Assembly: GCA_020055645.1 (NCBI GenBank)
Contig: CM034546.1
Coordinates: 5,704,001 to 5,768,000 of the forward strand
From: Tomocerus qinae
Lineage: Eukaryota; Arthropoda; Collembola; Entomobryomorpha; Tomoceridae
DNA length: 64,000 nt
Direction: 5' to 3'
Shown here: one piece after another, positions 23,672 to 36,173 of the stretch
Layout of the letters: every line of letters starts with the position of its first letter
Numbering within the stretch: the stretch's first letter is position 1
Notes under the pieces: model-generated
What the model saw: only the letters and a program-made list of their open reading frames with translations
Told to the model about the DNA's origin: nothing
Database searches by the model: none
Position numbers and translations under genes: made by a program

Positions 23672-26167
23672 GGTAAGTATGATAAAAAATACTTAAATCT
23701 GAATATTGATTTTAAAACAATTTCTTACCTAACAATATTTTTGACAGGCGTAGTAAAATGATACTAACCTGATTTCGGTTTTTATTGCATACCATTTTGA
23801 TTAATTATGAACCAGATATAAATTGTCGAAGTTTTATAATTCTTTTTTGTACAAAATAATATTGGTTCAAAATAGTTAGATAATAATTGTTTATAAATTT
23901 AAAGGCTTGCTTGGCGTTACTCTTTTGCACCATTGCTGCTGTTTTGGGCATACTTTACAACGGATTCTATTTGGAGTTTCTTAAACTTCACTGTAAAAAA
24001 TATTTAACAAGTAAGCGTACCATATTCAAATTGATATATATAAATGTACAGGTTTATTTAAAATACATTCGACAGATCTATGCAGTTGGGTTTAATAAAT
24101 CGTATGTATTGATATGATATTATATTCATTTTCAAAGGTGGCCTATTCTTTTCAATTGGCGAGATTTGTGGATATATCTTGGGCGGATTTATTGCAAATA
24201 GCTTTGGAAGGTTGGTCAATACAAATGTAAAATTATAAGATTCATTCATATACTATTGTATTTGCCATAATCTTTGACAAAATCACAATAACAGAAAAGG
24301 GGGTTTGTTGCTAAATACAATTCTGGGACTCGTTGGTGGGATTCTATTATTTGTTTCCGAGTTTTACCATAAAGAAGTGATTATCATCTTTGTTCTGTTT
24401 TTCATCGGATCTAATTATGGTGGGTATAATTAATTAGTTAATTTAAAAAAAATTCTCTCTTAAAATATGATGCTTGTGCAGGAGTGAACGCAATTCTTGT
24501 ACCACTTTATCTATTGGAAATATCTCCCTTGCATTTACGAGGGACTTTAGGAACACTTGGATACTTAATATATGACTTTGGGAAATTGGCATATCCACTA
24601 ATTTTAAGTAATCAACAATTTGAAAACCACCGGATAATTTCTCTTGGTTCGTTGCATTAAATAAATTAAAAAGCTAAATTTTATGAATTATTAAAATGGG
24701 AAATTTCAAATGTCAAACATTATGAAATATCTCTTGTCCCCTATCTGGGGTGTTTTTATTCAGGTTTGGGCTTATTCCTGTCGGTGTTACAAATTCTGAT
24801 GTTACTAATTTGCTATGAGTCTCCTCGATATCTTTATATCACGAGAAGTGAAGAAAAATCAGCCCTAAATGGTTAGTTTAACTACATTTATTGTTACAAT
24901 AAAATACAAATTACTTGTATAAATATTTGAATTATCTACAATCGTCGAAATTAATATAATACTATATTTTTCCTTGTTAATTGAACTATAAATATTCCTG
25001 TTGAGAAGCTTTGCACAAACTTCGAACATCTGTGAAGGAAGTAGACGACGATATCGAAGATATGCGCGCCGAAAGGGAAAACTTCGCAAATATTTCTGTG
25101 TGGAAGTTGTGGTTGCCACTTACAATTTGCATACTCCTCCAAATAGCCAAGCATTCTTCAGGAATAGTTGAGGTAAACAAGGTTTCGACTAGGAAATACC
25201 ATTAACGGGAAATTTCCTATTTCCCACTGGGAAATGTGGGTATCAAAATGGAGTGGGAAATCGGGAGGTTTGGAAATAGTGGGAAATAGAGCAAAAATTA
25301 GAGCCAAGGTTTAAATTTTTCGGCTTTATTTCCCATATTTCCCACTAATTCCCATTTCCCACAATTTCCCCGACGTAACTCTGGATTTAAATAATATAGT
25401 CTTAATTGTTGTCTAACTAAGGATATTTATTTTGGTCTTTATTAATCGTTTCTAGGTATTTTCTCACCCAGATGATATTATGTTCATTTGGATGGGATTT
25501 CCTCAGTCAGAAATGAATTGCAAACCTATATTCCAATTCACAATATTTGTGGTTTCATTGATTGCCATCATTTGTGTTGACAAGAAAGGAGGACGTCGAA
25601 ATCTGTTACTTTGGGGTCTTGGAGGGATGTTTATATGCACTACTTTCGTCGCAATATTCCCCTTTTTTTCTGAAATTATTTGGCTGCCAGCGTTGTTGTT
25701 GTACAGCTTTTTGATATTCTTTGCAATTGGACCTGGAAGCATTTCTTGGCTGATAACAATGGAACTTTGTACACAAGGACCTAGGCTTTTCGTCTTGACA
25801 ATTGGCCACATCGTCAACTGGATTTCTACTTTTATCGTATCACTAATCCTCTTTACAAAGGTTTACCCTTTATGTACATACATTATTTTACATTATGAAG
25901 TTATTGACTTCTACTTAAGATTTTACTCTTTTTTAACAGTGGCGTTACTACTATGTCATTTACATTCACGTCTCTTCCATCATTCTTCAATTATTTACAT
26001 GGATTTTCATCAAAAAATACTTACCAGAGACCAGAAGGAAAACATTCAAAGAGATAGCTACTCACTACTCTCTTCAAACTACAGTAACTGATACTACTGA
26101 TACTGATACTACTAAATGTATAAACAATAATACTATAAAAAGCTTGTGTGAAGCAGATCAAGCCTAG
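23672..26167 (+). CDS. SLC2-type sugar transporter (major facilitator), copy 2
   Basis: Tandem duplicate of the gene at 15562-18175. Exons 23905-24010, 24138-24210, 24295-24419, 24482-24646, 24764-24871, 25009-25172, 25456-25860 and 25940-26167 have the same lengths and phases as copy 1, except the last two. The ATG at 16150 of copy 1 is ATA here, and the frame upstream of 23887 has stops. The start is therefore most likely the ATG at 23672-23674, at the very end of the first exon (ATG|GTAAGT), spliced to AAAG|GCT at 23905. This yields about 460 residues with SGLFFSIGEICGYILGGF, NSFGRKGG, YESPRYLY and PETRRKTFKEI. The C-terminal tail is longer (ends CEADQA). Intron 6 holds an inserted GGGAAAT-rich repeat. 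Confidence 0.8.
25180..25380. repeat. GGGAAAT-rich foldback insert in intron
   Basis: Runs of GGGAAAT on the left half and ATTTCCC on the right half can pair. The insert is absent from the matching intron of transporter copy 1, so it arrived after the duplication. A relative occupies 28440-28615 in an intron of the neprilysin-like gene. Confidence 0.6.
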
Positions 26168-26269
26168 AAAAAGTACATGAGCATAGGACATTACTCAGAT
26201 CTGTTGGTATTCTGTTCCAAAAATGTTGAAAGGTATAGAAAACCAATCTGTATAAAGTGAGTTTATTGC

Positions 26270-26790
26270 GAGAATGTGAACTATACCACAAAAATGAGCA
26301 ATAAATAGACTACTCCAGCTAACACATAAAATAATATGCCTTTTTCACAGGATTTATTTATTAGGCCGTCTCTTCCACATTCGACTTGGTTCATGCGCTG
26401 GTTGATTGTTTGGAAGTTGAGAGTGAAGAGAACAAGATCTATAAAATAGAGACGAGAATTTTTGTTGGGTTGAGAGTGCAGTGCTAATATCCAGCACATT
26501 TCTCTCAGATCTAACAGTCACTTAGTAGTAGCAGTGGAAGCAAGATCAATGCAATATTCTTGTCCTGTATCTCAGCAGCTGTGAAACAGGAGACTGGCTT
26601 CCGACTTTCATTTCGGAGTCTCTGTCCCGGAACTCGGGTATTCCCCGGGAAATCGATTGTAGTACTATCCTTGGCATTGAAATCCTGACTGTGGAGAGGA
26701 TTTCAATGTTGGCTTTGAAGAAAACAGTTACATCTTTCACATCAACGGCAAGAACATTGTAACCGAGAACTTAAAAGAATCTGTCGTTGT
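26270..26790 (-). repeat. Repeated segment T, copy 4
   Basis: Fourth copy of the segment flanking the sugar transporters, closest to copy 2 (19880). The minus-strand frame near its end reads VECGRDGLINKSCEKG followed by a hydrophobic run and a stop. The middle is frameshifted relative to copies 1 and 3. Confidence 0.45.
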
Positions 26791-26970
26791 GACTTTATAT
26801 CATTCATTAATAGTTCAAAGTAATACAAATAATGCAAGATAATTTTCAGGGAATAATTTGTTTAAAATTGTATTTCGCATATTTTTATTTTCTTCTTTTG
26901 TTCCAGTAGGCTATTTTATTTTATTGATTTTAGTCACTATATAGTAAATCTTTCAGTTGTCCGTTTAGAT
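26790..26970 (+). promoter_or_regulatory. Candidate core promoter of the neprilysin-like gene
   Basis: Diverged third copy of the block before the sugar transporters: GCAAGATAATTT, TTGTTTAAAAT, TATTTTATTTTATTGATTTTAGTC, then TTTCAGTTGTCC with the initiator-like TCAGTT at 26953. The start codon of the protease gene follows about 90 bp on. Suggests the protease gene was placed downstream of a duplicated transporter-type promoter. Confidence 0.35.
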
Positions 26971-27042
26971 TTTTAATTTATTATGAAAATATTGGTTGTC
27001 TAAAATTTTGCTCAATTTTTTTACCTAATATTAAACGATAAT

Positions 27043-30000
27043 ATGGCGACAACCTTTACGTATTTAGTTGTAGCTAGTACTACAATAATGTCGGTGCTTC
27101 TGATATCGTTTGTGGCGTTTATATTTGTGCCAAAGTTACTAATTAAATTAAAATGGGGTGTGGAAGAAACTCACCGAGAAAGGTTTGAGGCTCTATACAC
27201 TGGCATCAGGGATAAAATTAAAATATTAGAAAAGGAAACAACGCTTACTGTGTGTACTACACACGAATGCAATGACTCAGGTAAAATATCATCTATAGGC
27301 AGAACAACAGTGTACAAAATACCATTTACCAGTGGTAAGCGGTTTTAATGGTTTAATACCACTATCTTAACCCTTGATGACAAATGGTATAATTTGTAAA
27401 AATAGTTTTATTTGAATTTCGTTTACAACATTGGAATGTAAACGCTAAATACGAAATAATTTAGTAGCTAACGATTTGTCACAGATAAGCTTTTCGCCTG
27501 GATAGAAGAACAAAATAGCAATTATTTCTTGACTAAATAATTAATTTCGATTAAATTGACACATTCTTACTAACTAAATGAATTTGGTTGTACTAAGAGA
27601 ATAAATTTCTCATGCTTTTCTACTGAACATTTAAAATATTAATTCGATTTATTTTAGAGAAATAATAAACCATTAAAACTTATTTTAATGTACCTTGTGT
27701 TCACTTTTATCAATCAACTTCAACTGTCCTAATTTATCATTTTTACCATTTAAGTGCAGTTTTATCACTGTAGTGGTTAAATGCCATAAAAAGTGGTATA
27801 TTTTGTACATTTAAGAGGAACAAGTAATAATTGGAAATTCAATAATATTATGCTGATATTACTTTTTTCCTGACTATGACAGCATCTTCTTTGTCTTCCA
27901 CTATGAATATAAATCAAGACCCATGTGAAGATTTTTATAACTTTGCATGTGGAAAATGGAATCACGACCCCTTTTCGGAAATAGACGACCAAATGGCAAA
28001 TACTTATTACAAAAAAATCGACAAGACAATTGGCAAGCAAACATAATTATATCAATTTATACATTCAGTGAAAATTGAATAAGTTTTTTTTTATTTCAGC
28101 TAACAATAGATTAAATTAGAATTATTTTGATGTTTTGATAGAAATTCTCAAACAACCTAAACATAAAGGAGATCCGAAACAATTAAATACTGCAAAAGAT
28201 CTTTTTAAGAGTTGTGTGGATTTAAGTAAGACATAATTTCTCAATTACGATCGTAATGTAACAAGAGGGTAGTATAATATTATATTGTCACTTAAGGATG
28301 CCAAAATCTGCTTTTCGTTTGACATTGGAAATGGCCTCTCTCCAATTTTTGTTACGTGGATTAAGGCCATTTCCTGTACAAAAAGTGGATTAAGATCCTT
28401 TAGCGATGATATGTTTAATGATATAATAATGTAGAGTATATTTAATGATCCCAGAGTAAAGGATATTCCCACTTCCCACCTCACTTTGTTAAACATCCGG
28501 GAAATGCGTGAAATGGTTAGAAATTGGAAGCAGTGGGAAATAAAATTTAAAAATATGAATTTTGGCGCTATTTCTCACTAATTCCGACACTTCCTATTTC
28601 CCTCTCCATTTCGATGAACCCCATTTAATTAAACTACAGTATATTATAATTATTCTAACCTAACCTAATAGTATAATGTTTTTGTGTACTCAGACCAGAT
28701 TGAAAAGGACGGTATCTATCCAATGTCGAGTATTCTAGAAAACTATGGCGGTTTACCTTTCGTGAAGAGCGATTGGGCACCTCGTTTTGATTTTATAAAA
28801 TCCATCAGTGCCCTTCAGAGAATATTTGACGTAAACGCTATTTTTAATATTTATATATCGCGGGAGAAATCAAAAACATGGATAACAGTAAGTTTTCCTT
28901 TGTTTTTGGATAAATTCACATTGATAATAAGCCATAATTTTTTTAAAATATTTTAAAACATCATAAATGTAATTAACATTTCAAATCATTTTATTGATTA
29001 CAGTTGGGGAAACCTTCTTTTCTTATACCACATCAATATCTCTTAGATTATGAAAATTATCATTTAGAGCGTGAGTAACACACAAAATAAAGAAATATTT
29101 TTTTCCATTGACGCTTATGAATAAAGCCTACATTTTATCGCTATTTCAACTTTTTAAACATTGCCAATAAAAATATTAGCGATATTTTATTACGGGTTAA
29201 AGCAAATGGGTGTCAACATTTTAATTAATTTTAGATAGCGTACGTTTTTTACTTGGCAGTTAATACTTTTATTCATACGAGTCACTATGGTACTTTAATA
29301 AAAGAAAGATAGCAATTTGTTTAACAAAGGATATTACAAACGTCAAATTGTATGCAGAGCTTTGCCTCTGAAAAGGAAATTGAAGATATCAATTTATTGA
29401 AAAAGTGATATCTTCTGGTAATATTTTCTCGTAGAAAATGTTAATGAATTGTTTCATTGAATAACAAAAAAACAATTATGATGCAAATATGACGAATTAA
29501 AAATCTGAATTCCTTTACGAAGATAACGTTTACGGTTTCTATGTCTATTCCTTTATGAAAATGGCCAAGTTGTAATGGTTTATGTATTTCTTAAATTACA
29601 GCGGATGAGGAGAGGATGCTTAAAATAATTGATTATTTGTCTCCTACGAATAATATAAATCCAAATGCAAGTCAAATTGAAGTCAATAACGTCATTGAAT
29701 TTGAAGTAAAGATTGCAAGAGCTGCAAAAGAGTTTAGACATAATTTGGTGCGTGAAAAATCTTTGAACGAAATTGATTCACTACTTGGAGTAGACGGCGA
29801 ACACAATCACAATAATCGAAAAATCCATCAGCGATATTCATCTGCGACGAATGTAAGTATTATTATTGTATTACATACAGGTAGTCCTTATAATTATAGC
29901 CATATACTAATTATGTTATATTATGTTAAGTACCAGTTAGTACTACACATTAGCCGACGGCTTAACAAAAGACAATAAGATCTTTTGAATTTTAATAAAT

Positions 30001-33000
30001 GAAACATAATCTGGCATTAAAATAATTTATAATGATTATATAATTAAATAATTAAAATAATAGCTACACTGGAAGTCTTAATTATATGGTTGGAAACTTT
30101 GCAAGACAAAAAAATACAATTTTGCTCGTTTATATGAATACATTAATTTTTATCATTTGCCAAGCCTAAGATATGTATAGTAACAATAACAACCATCTTT
30201 TTGGAACAGACGACTTCATGTTTGATAATTTGTTTCTTAATTCCTAAGAAATATAAATTCAAAAGACTCTTCAGGATAAAAATTACCTTTTTCGAATAAT
30301 AACAAATTTTTGGTTTAGGTTTAGACATATATAATTATATAAATACTATTATGTTTATAGGCTGTGGGAATTTTTGTCTCCGTTTCTCAGTTATTAAAGG
30401 ATACGTTTAAAGAGGCTGGTATTGACCTGAAAGACTCGCAACCCGTAAGAATTGAAAACATTTTCTACATGACATACATCTTAAAGTTGCTTAAAGAAAC
30501 TCCAGTGAAAACGATCGCAAATTACTTGCACTTGAATATGATTAAATCAATGGCTGCTGAAGGTCCAAAGAGGATGAATGACTTATTCTATGATGAAGAA
30601 ACTATAGCTGACAGGTGATGAATTAAAAATTAGACATTTATCGTGGTTTTCTGGTGGCGCCAATTAAAACTTTGACCTAAACAATTTCAAAGGGAAATTC
30701 ATTGTTGTGAACTAATGGATAAATTTTTTCATTGGCCTTTGGGGTACAAGTTGGTGCAAGACGGAGTATTTTCAAAGCGTGGAGAAAAAGAAGTAAGTCT
30801 GTTTTGCTAGCAAATATCTGTGTTTGTTAATTCTGAAAGAGTTATACTTAACATATTAGCTATGTTGCTTATATGGTCAAATGACTTCTGTATTTTATTG
30901 AATAACAGACCAAAATTTGCTTTTGGAAATTATTGAACTAAATTACAATTTCTGATAAGCATTTAAAGAAAATAGACATTAAGAGGAAGAATAAGAAACA
31001 TAAATACAAAGTACATTTAAGAAATATATAATCATGTTCTATTTTTAGATACATAAATTGTACGATGACATAAAATCGTCATTCGTAGATTTACTTGTTA
31101 CTACGCAAGATTGGATGCCAATAAAACCCTACCAGAAGGTTATGAAACGTTTTGAAGATATAAAAAGTTGCATTAGCATTAGTAATTTTGACGAGATGGA
31201 AAACAAAACAGCAATAGACAGCTATTACCGTCATACAAATTTTTTGAAAGTCCAGGCAAGTCATTGTTAAGTTTCATGAGATTTTAATAAAAATTAACCA
31301 TACAAAATTACAGCGCTAACAATAATATTGTATTAAAGATGGACTTATATGCCACACCAGAGTTTCTGAAGAAGAAAATTAAAATTGCGGAATGGAGAGG
31401 CAATGAATACTTAAAATATGTGTCGTTACCTCTGGATGCAGATTCTAAATGGTAGTACCAAATATTGCGAGTCTCCAAAAGTTGCCAAATAGAACATTGT
31501 GATTAACATGTTTGTTATATTTTCTTTTACTGCAGCAATTGGGATAATGATGTGACGAATGATGCAAAGTACATAGTCCCACTGAATAAAATAGGTTAGC
31601 TACCCCAACATTTTTGTTACAAATATTTTCAATTCAGACGACGTAAATAAATAACAGAAATAAATAAAAAACGAAGTTAATACAAATTTTTTCCAAACTG
31701 AGATTTTTGGGTTTTAAGGCAAAAATTCCTTTCTTTTCTTCGATTTCGGGGGGCGGGGCCCCTGCCCCCCCTCGCTGCGGCCCAGCTACTTTATCACTAT
31801 CACTTCAATCACTTGTCCTATTTAATTAATCGCGTATTATAGTTTAGTTAATATATATATATATAATATAATTTAGATAATATAATAATGACTAAGCGTA
31901 TTTGACTTTTTAGTAGTGTCCCCGATGATTCTTCAGCTACCCTATTTCGAGCAAAACCGACCAAATAGGTAAGTACAAGAACTTCAAAGTTATAATAAAG
32001 CCATTGTTCAAGATTTCGCCTTAAATAGAGTCAAGATAAATGTTTACAATGTGCTTTTAAATATTGTTACTCATAAAATGTTTCCACTTAGCTTGAACCT
32101 TGGAAGCCTGGGCTTCATAATCGGGCATGAAATTGCCCATGCTTACGACTACTATACAACCTATACAAATGGTGAGTTAAAATAGCTTTTCCATTTTACT
32201 TCTCTCATGTAATTGCTAGAACCATGAAAATATCTAGATGTAGTCTCGCATATAGTTTTGTTGACGTTTTGAGTTAATAAACGATTGAGAACTTGTTTTA
32301 ACCGAGTAGTGATGTAATTAAACATTTACATTACGTAACGTATTTCAATAATATTTATTTAAAATACAGTCCTCACTGAAAATTACTTTATTTGATACAG
32401 TATGCAAAATATTGATTTAGTCCAGGGCATGGAAAACCCATGGGTTTTTGCTTTTGGTGAGGAAAAACCCAACCCAAAAACCCGGGTTTTTGGGTTTTTC
32501 ATGCCCTGATTAGTCCGATTACATATATACAATGCGTAAACATGTAAAATCTATGATTTTCAATAGAGTTAGATTCTTGGGAAGATACGGAGAAGTATTT
32601 GGAGTTAAAGAACTGTATGGAAGATCATTATAATTTTCTCTATCGATCAACATATCCTGAATGGGGAAACTATGGACGGTTAACTTTCAGAGAAAACTTT
32701 GCTGACAGCAGTGGCTTAACTGCAGCATACTACGCTTTACTTGCACATCTAAATAAATATGGGTTGGAGAAGAAGCTCCCAGGATTTGAGAAATATGACT
32801 CAGAACAAATGTTTTTCATTAGCTATGCAAACGTAACTGAATTTGATTGATATATACATTTTAATATGCCATGTATTGGTCTTTGAATTTATCTAAAGTA
32901 GTTTCGTCCTTAATATTTAGCTGTATTGTTCATCAGCCGGTAACCATCGTTTCGAAACTCTGAGTGAATTGGTAAAGATCCACCCTGACGACACAACGAA

Positions 33001-33124
33001 CCATAGTCCTAATCCGCTAAGAGCACTAGGGAGTTTAAGAAACTCCAAAGAGTTTGTAAGGGCTTGGAACTGTCCACTGGACTCTACTATGAATAAACGA
33101 ACGGAAAGGTGTGACGTATTTTAA
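27043..33124 (+). CDS. Neprilysin-like M13 zinc metallopeptidase, membrane-bound
   Basis: Fifteen exons: 27043-27280, 27883-28032, 28142-28225, 28694-28887, 29004-29070, 29602-29852, 30361-30614, 30693-30792, 31049-31255, 31339-31451, 31536-31594, 31914-31968, 32092-32171, 32567-32832 and 32921-33124. All phases join, giving 773 residues, usual for the family. A short cytoplasmic N-terminus and one membrane anchor (about residues 7-33) make it a type II ectoenzyme. Landmarks: QDPCEDFYNFACGKW, KSCVDL, zinc site HEIAHAYD (HExxH), third ligand ENFADSSG, and SPNPLRALGSL near the C-terminus. The family cleaves small extracellular peptides. Oddities: the usual NAYY substrate motif reads DAKY, PAG before ILQ is SPM, the final CxxW is CDVF, and introns 2 and 9 begin with GC instead of GT. 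Confidence 0.9.
27308..27812. mobile_element. hAT-like MITE, CAGTGTACAAAAT family, copy 2
   Basis: Inserted in intron 1 of the neprilysin-like gene, 27 bp after the donor. It begins CAGTGTACAAAATACC and ends near TTTTGTACAT. The ends and flanks are more decayed than in the 59218 copy. Confidence 0.7.
28440..28615. repeat. GGGAAAT-rich repeat in intron 3 of the protease gene
   Basis: Contains GTGGGAAAT, TTCCCACTTCCCACC and ATTTCCC blocks like the insert at 25180-25380. No coding frame. Confidence 0.45.
31680..31786. mobile_element. Partial MITE end (CAGGGCCGCAGC family)
   Basis: GGATTTCGGGGGG-like sequence, CCTGCCCCCCCTCGCTGCGGCCC, resembles one end of the element at 22565-22704 with its terminal bases altered. 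Lies in an intron of the neprilysin-like gene. Confidence 0.45.
32423..32508. mobile_element. 86-bp palindromic MITE, CAGGGCATG family
   Basis: Ends CAGGGCATG and CATGCCCTG enclose GAAAAACCC / GGGTTTTTC repeats that can fold on themselves. Flanks GATTTAGTC and GATTAGTC look like an imperfect target duplication. Located in intron 13 of the neprilysin-like gene. Relatives lie at 49001-49092 and, larger, at 33662-34505. Confidence 0.7.
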
Positions 33125-33139
33125 ATTGAAACCTTGTAT

Positions 33140-33373
33140 CAGAGTTCAGTTTTAGCCGACTAAAACTACATTTGCCCACCCACCCGGGTACAAGGGGCAA
33201 AATTACCTAATATTCAAAATTTTGCGCCAATTTTTACATCATTTAGTGTATCTATTAGCCCCATTTTGACTTTTGCCCACTTTTGCCCCTTTTCCCCCTA
33301 ACCACCTATCAATTTACCTGTCCACTAGCCACTTTTGCCCCCTAGCCACTACCCACCGGCTAGTTGAACTCTG
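33140..33373. mobile_element. hAT-like MITE, CAGAGTT family, copy 2
   Basis: Ends CAGAGTT and AACTCTG, flanked exactly by CCTTGTAT on both sides (33132-33139 and 33374-33381). Opposite in orientation to the copy at 8693. It begins 16 bp after the stop codon of the neprilysin-like gene, so it lies in the 3' UTR or immediately beyond. Confidence 0.85.
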
Positions 33374-33661
33374 CCTTGTATTTAATTTTAAATTTTCAAT
33401 ATGTACACATTTGTTTATTGATTTTCTGCTCATTTTCATATTGAATAACACCTCGGGTTGAATTGCAGATAGCAAAACTGTCTAAGTATTTTCCATAATA
33501 ATCTTTTACAATGTGACTAGTACTTCCTTCCTTTCGTTCATCGAGTTGGTTACTTCTTCTGCTTGGCTCTTTATGTCACCTCTAGAAACGTCAGTCCCGA
33601 AGTTTGAGAAGTATTATTTGTAGGAGCCCAGTTTCGTCATATCTACATGTTAAATATTTAG

Positions 33662-34505
33662 CAAGGTATAGAAAAACCCGGGTTTTTTAGGAAAAAACGC
33701 TCGAACCCGGGTTTTTTAGGGTTTTTTATATAATTATAGGCATAAATACAAGCCTATGCTAAGTACACTATAGTATATATAGGAAAACTACAGCTGACAA
33801 TAACAAAAACCCTGTAATCCTAAAACTACCATTATTTACGTCTAGAAAATCAAAAACTAGAAAATAAAAATTCAATCTTTAACATGTTTTAATACAGTTA
33901 ACAGGCAGTATTTTTCGTGAGCATCTATATTAATTATTATACTTTTTGACCACAACTAGCGAAAAACTATCCATTGTTATTTTATTATATTTTACTGATC
34001 AAATAGACTTTAAGAAATTCCTTCAATAATGTGGAGCTTTACTTATGAAGCAGTACAGTAATAAATGTGTAAGTGATTAATTAAAATTCAGTATAATTAA
34101 TGTTTCCACTTATGTACCCCGAAGCATTCATTGGAGATTCGTAAATAAAAGTTAATTATATAAACCAATATCTTCACAGCGATTAAAATGTACATGAAAC
34201 AAATAATACATGAACATGAATGTATAGACATTACGATTGTGATGCCTATATATTCACGTAGTTCACGATGTAGAATTACTGCAAGTATTAAAGTATAAAA
34301 GCTATATTATTATTTTGTTTCCACCTGATTATACATTTGTTTACGTTTTCGAATAGAAATATGACAAAGTTATTATGTTTTGCTTATATAGATGGAGCTT
34401 TAGTGCAAATTATTGAATGTTTTGTAAAAAACCCAATCAACCCCGGGTTTTTTGCCAAAAAACCCAAAAAAACCCAACCCATAAAAAATCCGACCCACAA
34501 CCCTG
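33662..34505. mobile_element. 844-bp element with AACCCGGGTTTTTT ends
   Basis: Starts CAAGGTATAGAAAAACCCGGG and ends with AAAAACCC repeats and CAACCCTG. Flanks ATATTTAG and ATATTAAG match at 7 of 8 positions, and copy B (58580-58605) has the uninterrupted site AAATATTTAGTG. This proves an insertion after the duplication. No long coding frame, so non-autonomous. Confidence 0.8.
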
Positions 34506-35718
34506 ATATTAAGTGACTTCAATAATATAGCTTAAGGCCGTATTGAGGGGGGGGGGCATTGTATAAAGGCCAACAAATATATTATGGAGTTGTGTTTGCA
34601 GTAGTCTATTTGGTGTCGGAAAAGCAAAACAAAAGATATAATACTATACAAGCACCACAAATATATGACCTACTTCTCTTGTTAAGGAAACTTTTATTGT
34701 AACAATAATATGACGTGTGTGAGTTAACGTAGAGTGAGGATTTAAATGGTTTCATTCTTACATCAGCTATTGTATTTGGATACATATTTTACTCTCAAAT
34801 ATGCGAACAGGTTTTTAACAGAATTTATTTATTTTATCTTTACGAAAACAGACAATATGAAATGATCACTAAGGTTAGGGTGTATAGATACATCAAAATG
34901 GTTTACGTATGTTATATGAGTTATGAAAGCTCTTTTTATACAATCAAGTAACCTGGAAGCCAAATAAGTAGAGTAGCAAATGACCGGCGACCCTCAATGA
35001 GACAGTAACCAGCTGTATACATATTACATGATATTATGCTTACCATGTAAGAAATAGGAAGGAAAATGTTCAAGTATTAGTTTTTTCTTCATAGACGTTA
35101 AAAGCTATTCTCATTTTCCTGCACAGTTGTAGCAATATTTCTGAGTGATCCAGGCCATAGAGTATAACGACCTACCGTCCTGTATTTTCCTTGTAACTAG
35201 CACAACTCGCCATTAGTTGTCACTCCCACTTTACCTCGCCTCATATATTTAACACTGTCTTCTGTGTGGTTAACGACTTTCGTTAATTTACTTGAAGTAG
35301 TCTATCGGTTAAGTTTATCGGGGACAATCGTCCTAAATTTGAATTCAATTCTACATTTTCGGCAATCCATTTTTATTTTTAATATTACCAGGCAGACATC
35401 TCCATTATATTTTACCTCTTTAATAATAATGTAGTATTTATCAACATTTTAATATAAACTCAATTTCATAAGTTTGTATTTCATTTTTTACATTAATCGT
35501 CCAGACAATTAAAGCATTGCTTTTAGATAGAAAAATAAATTGGCTCCAGGTTTACTTATCTGAAAATATTATTAGACGTATTGAAATATTATTAAATGCT
35601 TAACGAAAACTAACTTACTTTTATACAGAAATTATAGTCCAAGTATATATCATTTGACGACCAATGAGTCCTTAATAGCTTTAGAAAGTCACATAAATAT
35701 ATTGCAACACTTTGTATT

Positions 35719-35908
35719 AGGGTAACCATCTAACTTTGGACCATAAGATTGAAGAATACTAAAACCGATAAGAAACTATAATAGACGAGTTCGCGCTCCA
35801 GTGAGCGCGAACAAGGGTGCCCACTGAAGCGCGAACTCGTTTATTATATTTTCTTATCGGTTTTATTATTTTTCAATCTCATTGTCCAAAGTTAGATGGA
35901 TACCCAAA
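35719..35908. mobile_element. 190-bp foldback element
   Basis: GGGTAACCATCTAACTTTGGAC at one end returns inverted as GTCCAAAGTTAGATGG...ACCC at the other. Inner arms include AAAACCGATAAGAAA and a GC-rich hairpin ACGAGTTCGCGCT. Copy B at about 60600 lacks it, so it inserted after the duplication. Confidence 0.8.
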
Positions 35909-36173
35909 TAATTTGTATTCTCACTTTGTTCCGCTAATAAGTGGTGACTGGACCAGTAAATCTATTCAGTTATTGCTGCATTAAAATATATAGACATATG
36001 TTATAAACTGTAAAGACATAATAGTACGTTTTAAACATTGTACTCTAATACATTTACACATTCAAATTACAAATTTTGACAAATTTCCCAGCACGCTTTT
36101 CAAACAAAAGTAAATAATTTATATAAACTACATAAACAACAGCAACTGATATATTTAAAACATTGTTATTAAA

